A stretch of 6,476 nt of DNA from Candidatus Heimdallarchaeota archaeon LC_3 (GTDB lineage Archaea > Asgardarchaeota > Heimdallarchaeia > Hodarchaeales > LC-3). Positions 5,950 through 6,476 of this stretch are shown piece by piece (within the stretch, counting starts at the first letter, position 1; each line of letters begins with the position of its first letter). The notes beneath the pieces are model-generated. The model saw only the letters and a program-made list of their open reading frames with translations. It did no database searches and was not told the origin of the DNA. The position numbers and the translations under genes were made by a program. The stretch covers positions 1-6,476 of the forward strand of contig MDVS01000124.1 of the NCBI GenBank assembly GCA_001940645.1, in the 5' to 3' direction.

Positions 5950-6246
5950 CCAAGAAAATAATTTTCTCGCTATTTCAACCGATCTAGGGCTAGCTTTTGA
6001 TATAAAATTGAAGAATATTTCTTGTTCAGATTTACTTCCAATTTTGACATCAAAATATTCTTTGTCAGGGTATCTCAAATCAGTAACTAACCTACTTTTT
6101 GAATTAATACCCAAAACATTATTTATTTTTTCAGAAAGTTTTAATACATCATTTTCACTGAAGTTTTGAGTGTTGATGTAAATTTCACTTTTATTTATTT
6201 CTCCATCTCCAATGTATAAATGTAATAATAAATTTGGAGTTACTGT

Positions 6247-6292
6247 TTGAAGGAAATAATTCTTTCAAAAAAAAGAAATAATTCCTTCAAAA
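6247..6292. repeat. Palindromic direct repeat at the broken 5' end of the endonuclease remnant
   Basis: Positions 6253-6270 and 6275-6292 are direct repeats matching at 17 of 18 bases with a 22-bp period (GAAATAATTCTTTCAAAA and GAAATAATTCCTTCAAAA). The same stretch is an imperfect inverted repeat (6247-6266 against 6271-6290, 17 of 20 paired, AAAA loop). It could fold as a hairpin in RNA from either strand. Confidence 0.7.
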
Positions 6293-6375
6293 GAAATAAA
6301 TTTTCAGACCTGTAATTTTGGAATAAATCCAAATTCATAATATTCTTGAGAATCATGAGCTAATACAAATAATAA
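6265..6375 (-). pseudogene. Possible upstream part of the endonuclease remnant, with two in-frame TGA codons
   Basis: In the same frame as the LAGLIDADG segment, reading upstream on the minus strand, TGA codons stand at 6267-6265 and 6306-6304, and a TAA at 6378-6376. Between the TAA and the upstream TGA the frame reads LLFVLAHDSQEYYEFGFIPK and ends LQV. FGFIPKLQV resembles the strand with a Pro-x-Leu/Phe pattern found in LAGLIDADG domains, but the match is short. The 12 codons between the two TGAs overlap the palindromic repeat. This could be a decayed first half or chance. Confidence 0.25.
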
Positions 6376-6378
6376 TTA

Positions 6379-6476
6379 TGATCTGAATGATATATCAGGA
6401 AAAGGAATGGAAATTTGATTCTACTGCAATATTCAAAACTATTTCTTTTAGACAAATCATTAATAAAGGATTACAT
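6379..6476. other. Right edge, nothing recognised
   Basis: AT-rich DNA with stops in all frames I read. A 21-codon minus-strand stretch beginning MICLKEIVLNIAVESN exists near the edge, but has no ribosome site or family resemblance and is not called as a gene. Confidence 0.3.

Larger units (their letters stand above)
5890..6264 (-). pseudogene. LAGLIDADG-type homing endonuclease remnant (C-terminal domain)
   Basis: The minus-strand frame is open from 6264 to the TAA at 5892-5890 (124 codons). It reads TPNLLLHLYIGDGEINKSEI, then YINTQNFSENDVLKLSEKI, NNVLGINSKSR, EYFDVKIGS and EIARKLFSWKF. LLLHLYIGDG has the form of a LAGLIDADG helix ending in Gly-Asp-Gly, with the metal-binding Asp. The strand, helix and strand after it fit the rest of such a domain, as in the C-terminal half of two-motif enzymes. 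There is no ATG, GTG or TTG between the upstream TGA and the motif; the TTG near 6114 lies behind it, so starting there would lose the catalytic helix. With its N-terminal half broken it should be inactive. It might also be an odd single-motif protein with an ATT start. It does not lie inside the aconitase and is not an intein of it. Confidence 0.55.

Noticed and set aside
5890..6264. The homing endonuclease as an intein or intron-encoded protein of the aconitase
   Set aside because: It lies after the aconitase stop, on the opposite strand, and no splicing-domain residues or intron borders are seen.
6265..6306. UGA recoding (Trp or selenocysteine) that would join the LAGLIDADG frame
   Set aside because: TGA ends the transporter and transposase genes normally, no SECIS-like element is evident, and the segment between the two TGAs matches nothing. 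Decay is simpler.
1..6476. CRISPR arrays, tRNA or rRNA genes, toxin-antitoxin pairs
   Set aside because: No regularly spaced repeats, no GC-rich cloverleaf-like segments and no paired small genes were seen on either strand.

Overview
The window is very AT-rich and protein-dense, with several TTG or GTG starts, a Shine-Dalgarno-like GAGG before one gene, and TTTATAA-type boxes upstream of genes that resemble archaeal TATA elements. The insertion sequence encodes an IS4-superfamily transposase that looks closest to the ISH3-like group found in archaea. I infer a low-GC archaeon. An Asgard archaeon of the Heimdallarchaeia type would fit the aconitase and the LAGLIDADG remnant, but the taxon cannot be fixed from this sequence alone.

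Layout. Positions 1-3147 hold a leftward gene cluster. In transcription order it contains a short single-domain UspA-like protein (3147-2677), an ArsB/NhaD-type (ion transporter superfamily) membrane transporter (2561-1179), a two-domain UspA-like protein (1175-231) that starts 3 nt after the transporter stop, and the first 20 codons of a further gene that leaves the window (60-1). Both UspA-like proteins lack the glycine-rich ATP-binding loop. The likely reading is a transporter with companion regulatory or structural Usp-fold proteins.

Positions 3387-5897 hold a dead aconitase (AcnA/IRP type). Only the C-terminal ~40% is left. The N-terminal part, with the iron-sulfur cysteines, is absent: homology stops abruptly near 3387. 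A complete 1369-bp insertion sequence (3417-4785, 17-bp perfect inverted repeats, 6-bp target duplication GATCTT, intact transposase) sits inside the remnant, and two further frame breaks (around 5150-5161 and 5564-5565) split the rest. Removing the IS and one target copy restores the aconitase reading frame exactly.

Positions 5890-6376 hold a leftward remnant of a LAGLIDADG-type homing endonuclease. It has no usual start codon, two in-frame TGA codons upstream, a palindromic direct repeat at its broken 5' end and an 11-bp tandem duplication that changed its 3' end. The right half is thus a decaying region, and the left half is an intact operon-like cluster. No tRNA, rRNA or CRISPR array was seen. 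The window does not obviously contain a new defence or mobile system. The most interesting parts are the Usp/transporter/Usp cluster and the layered decay history of the aconitase locus.
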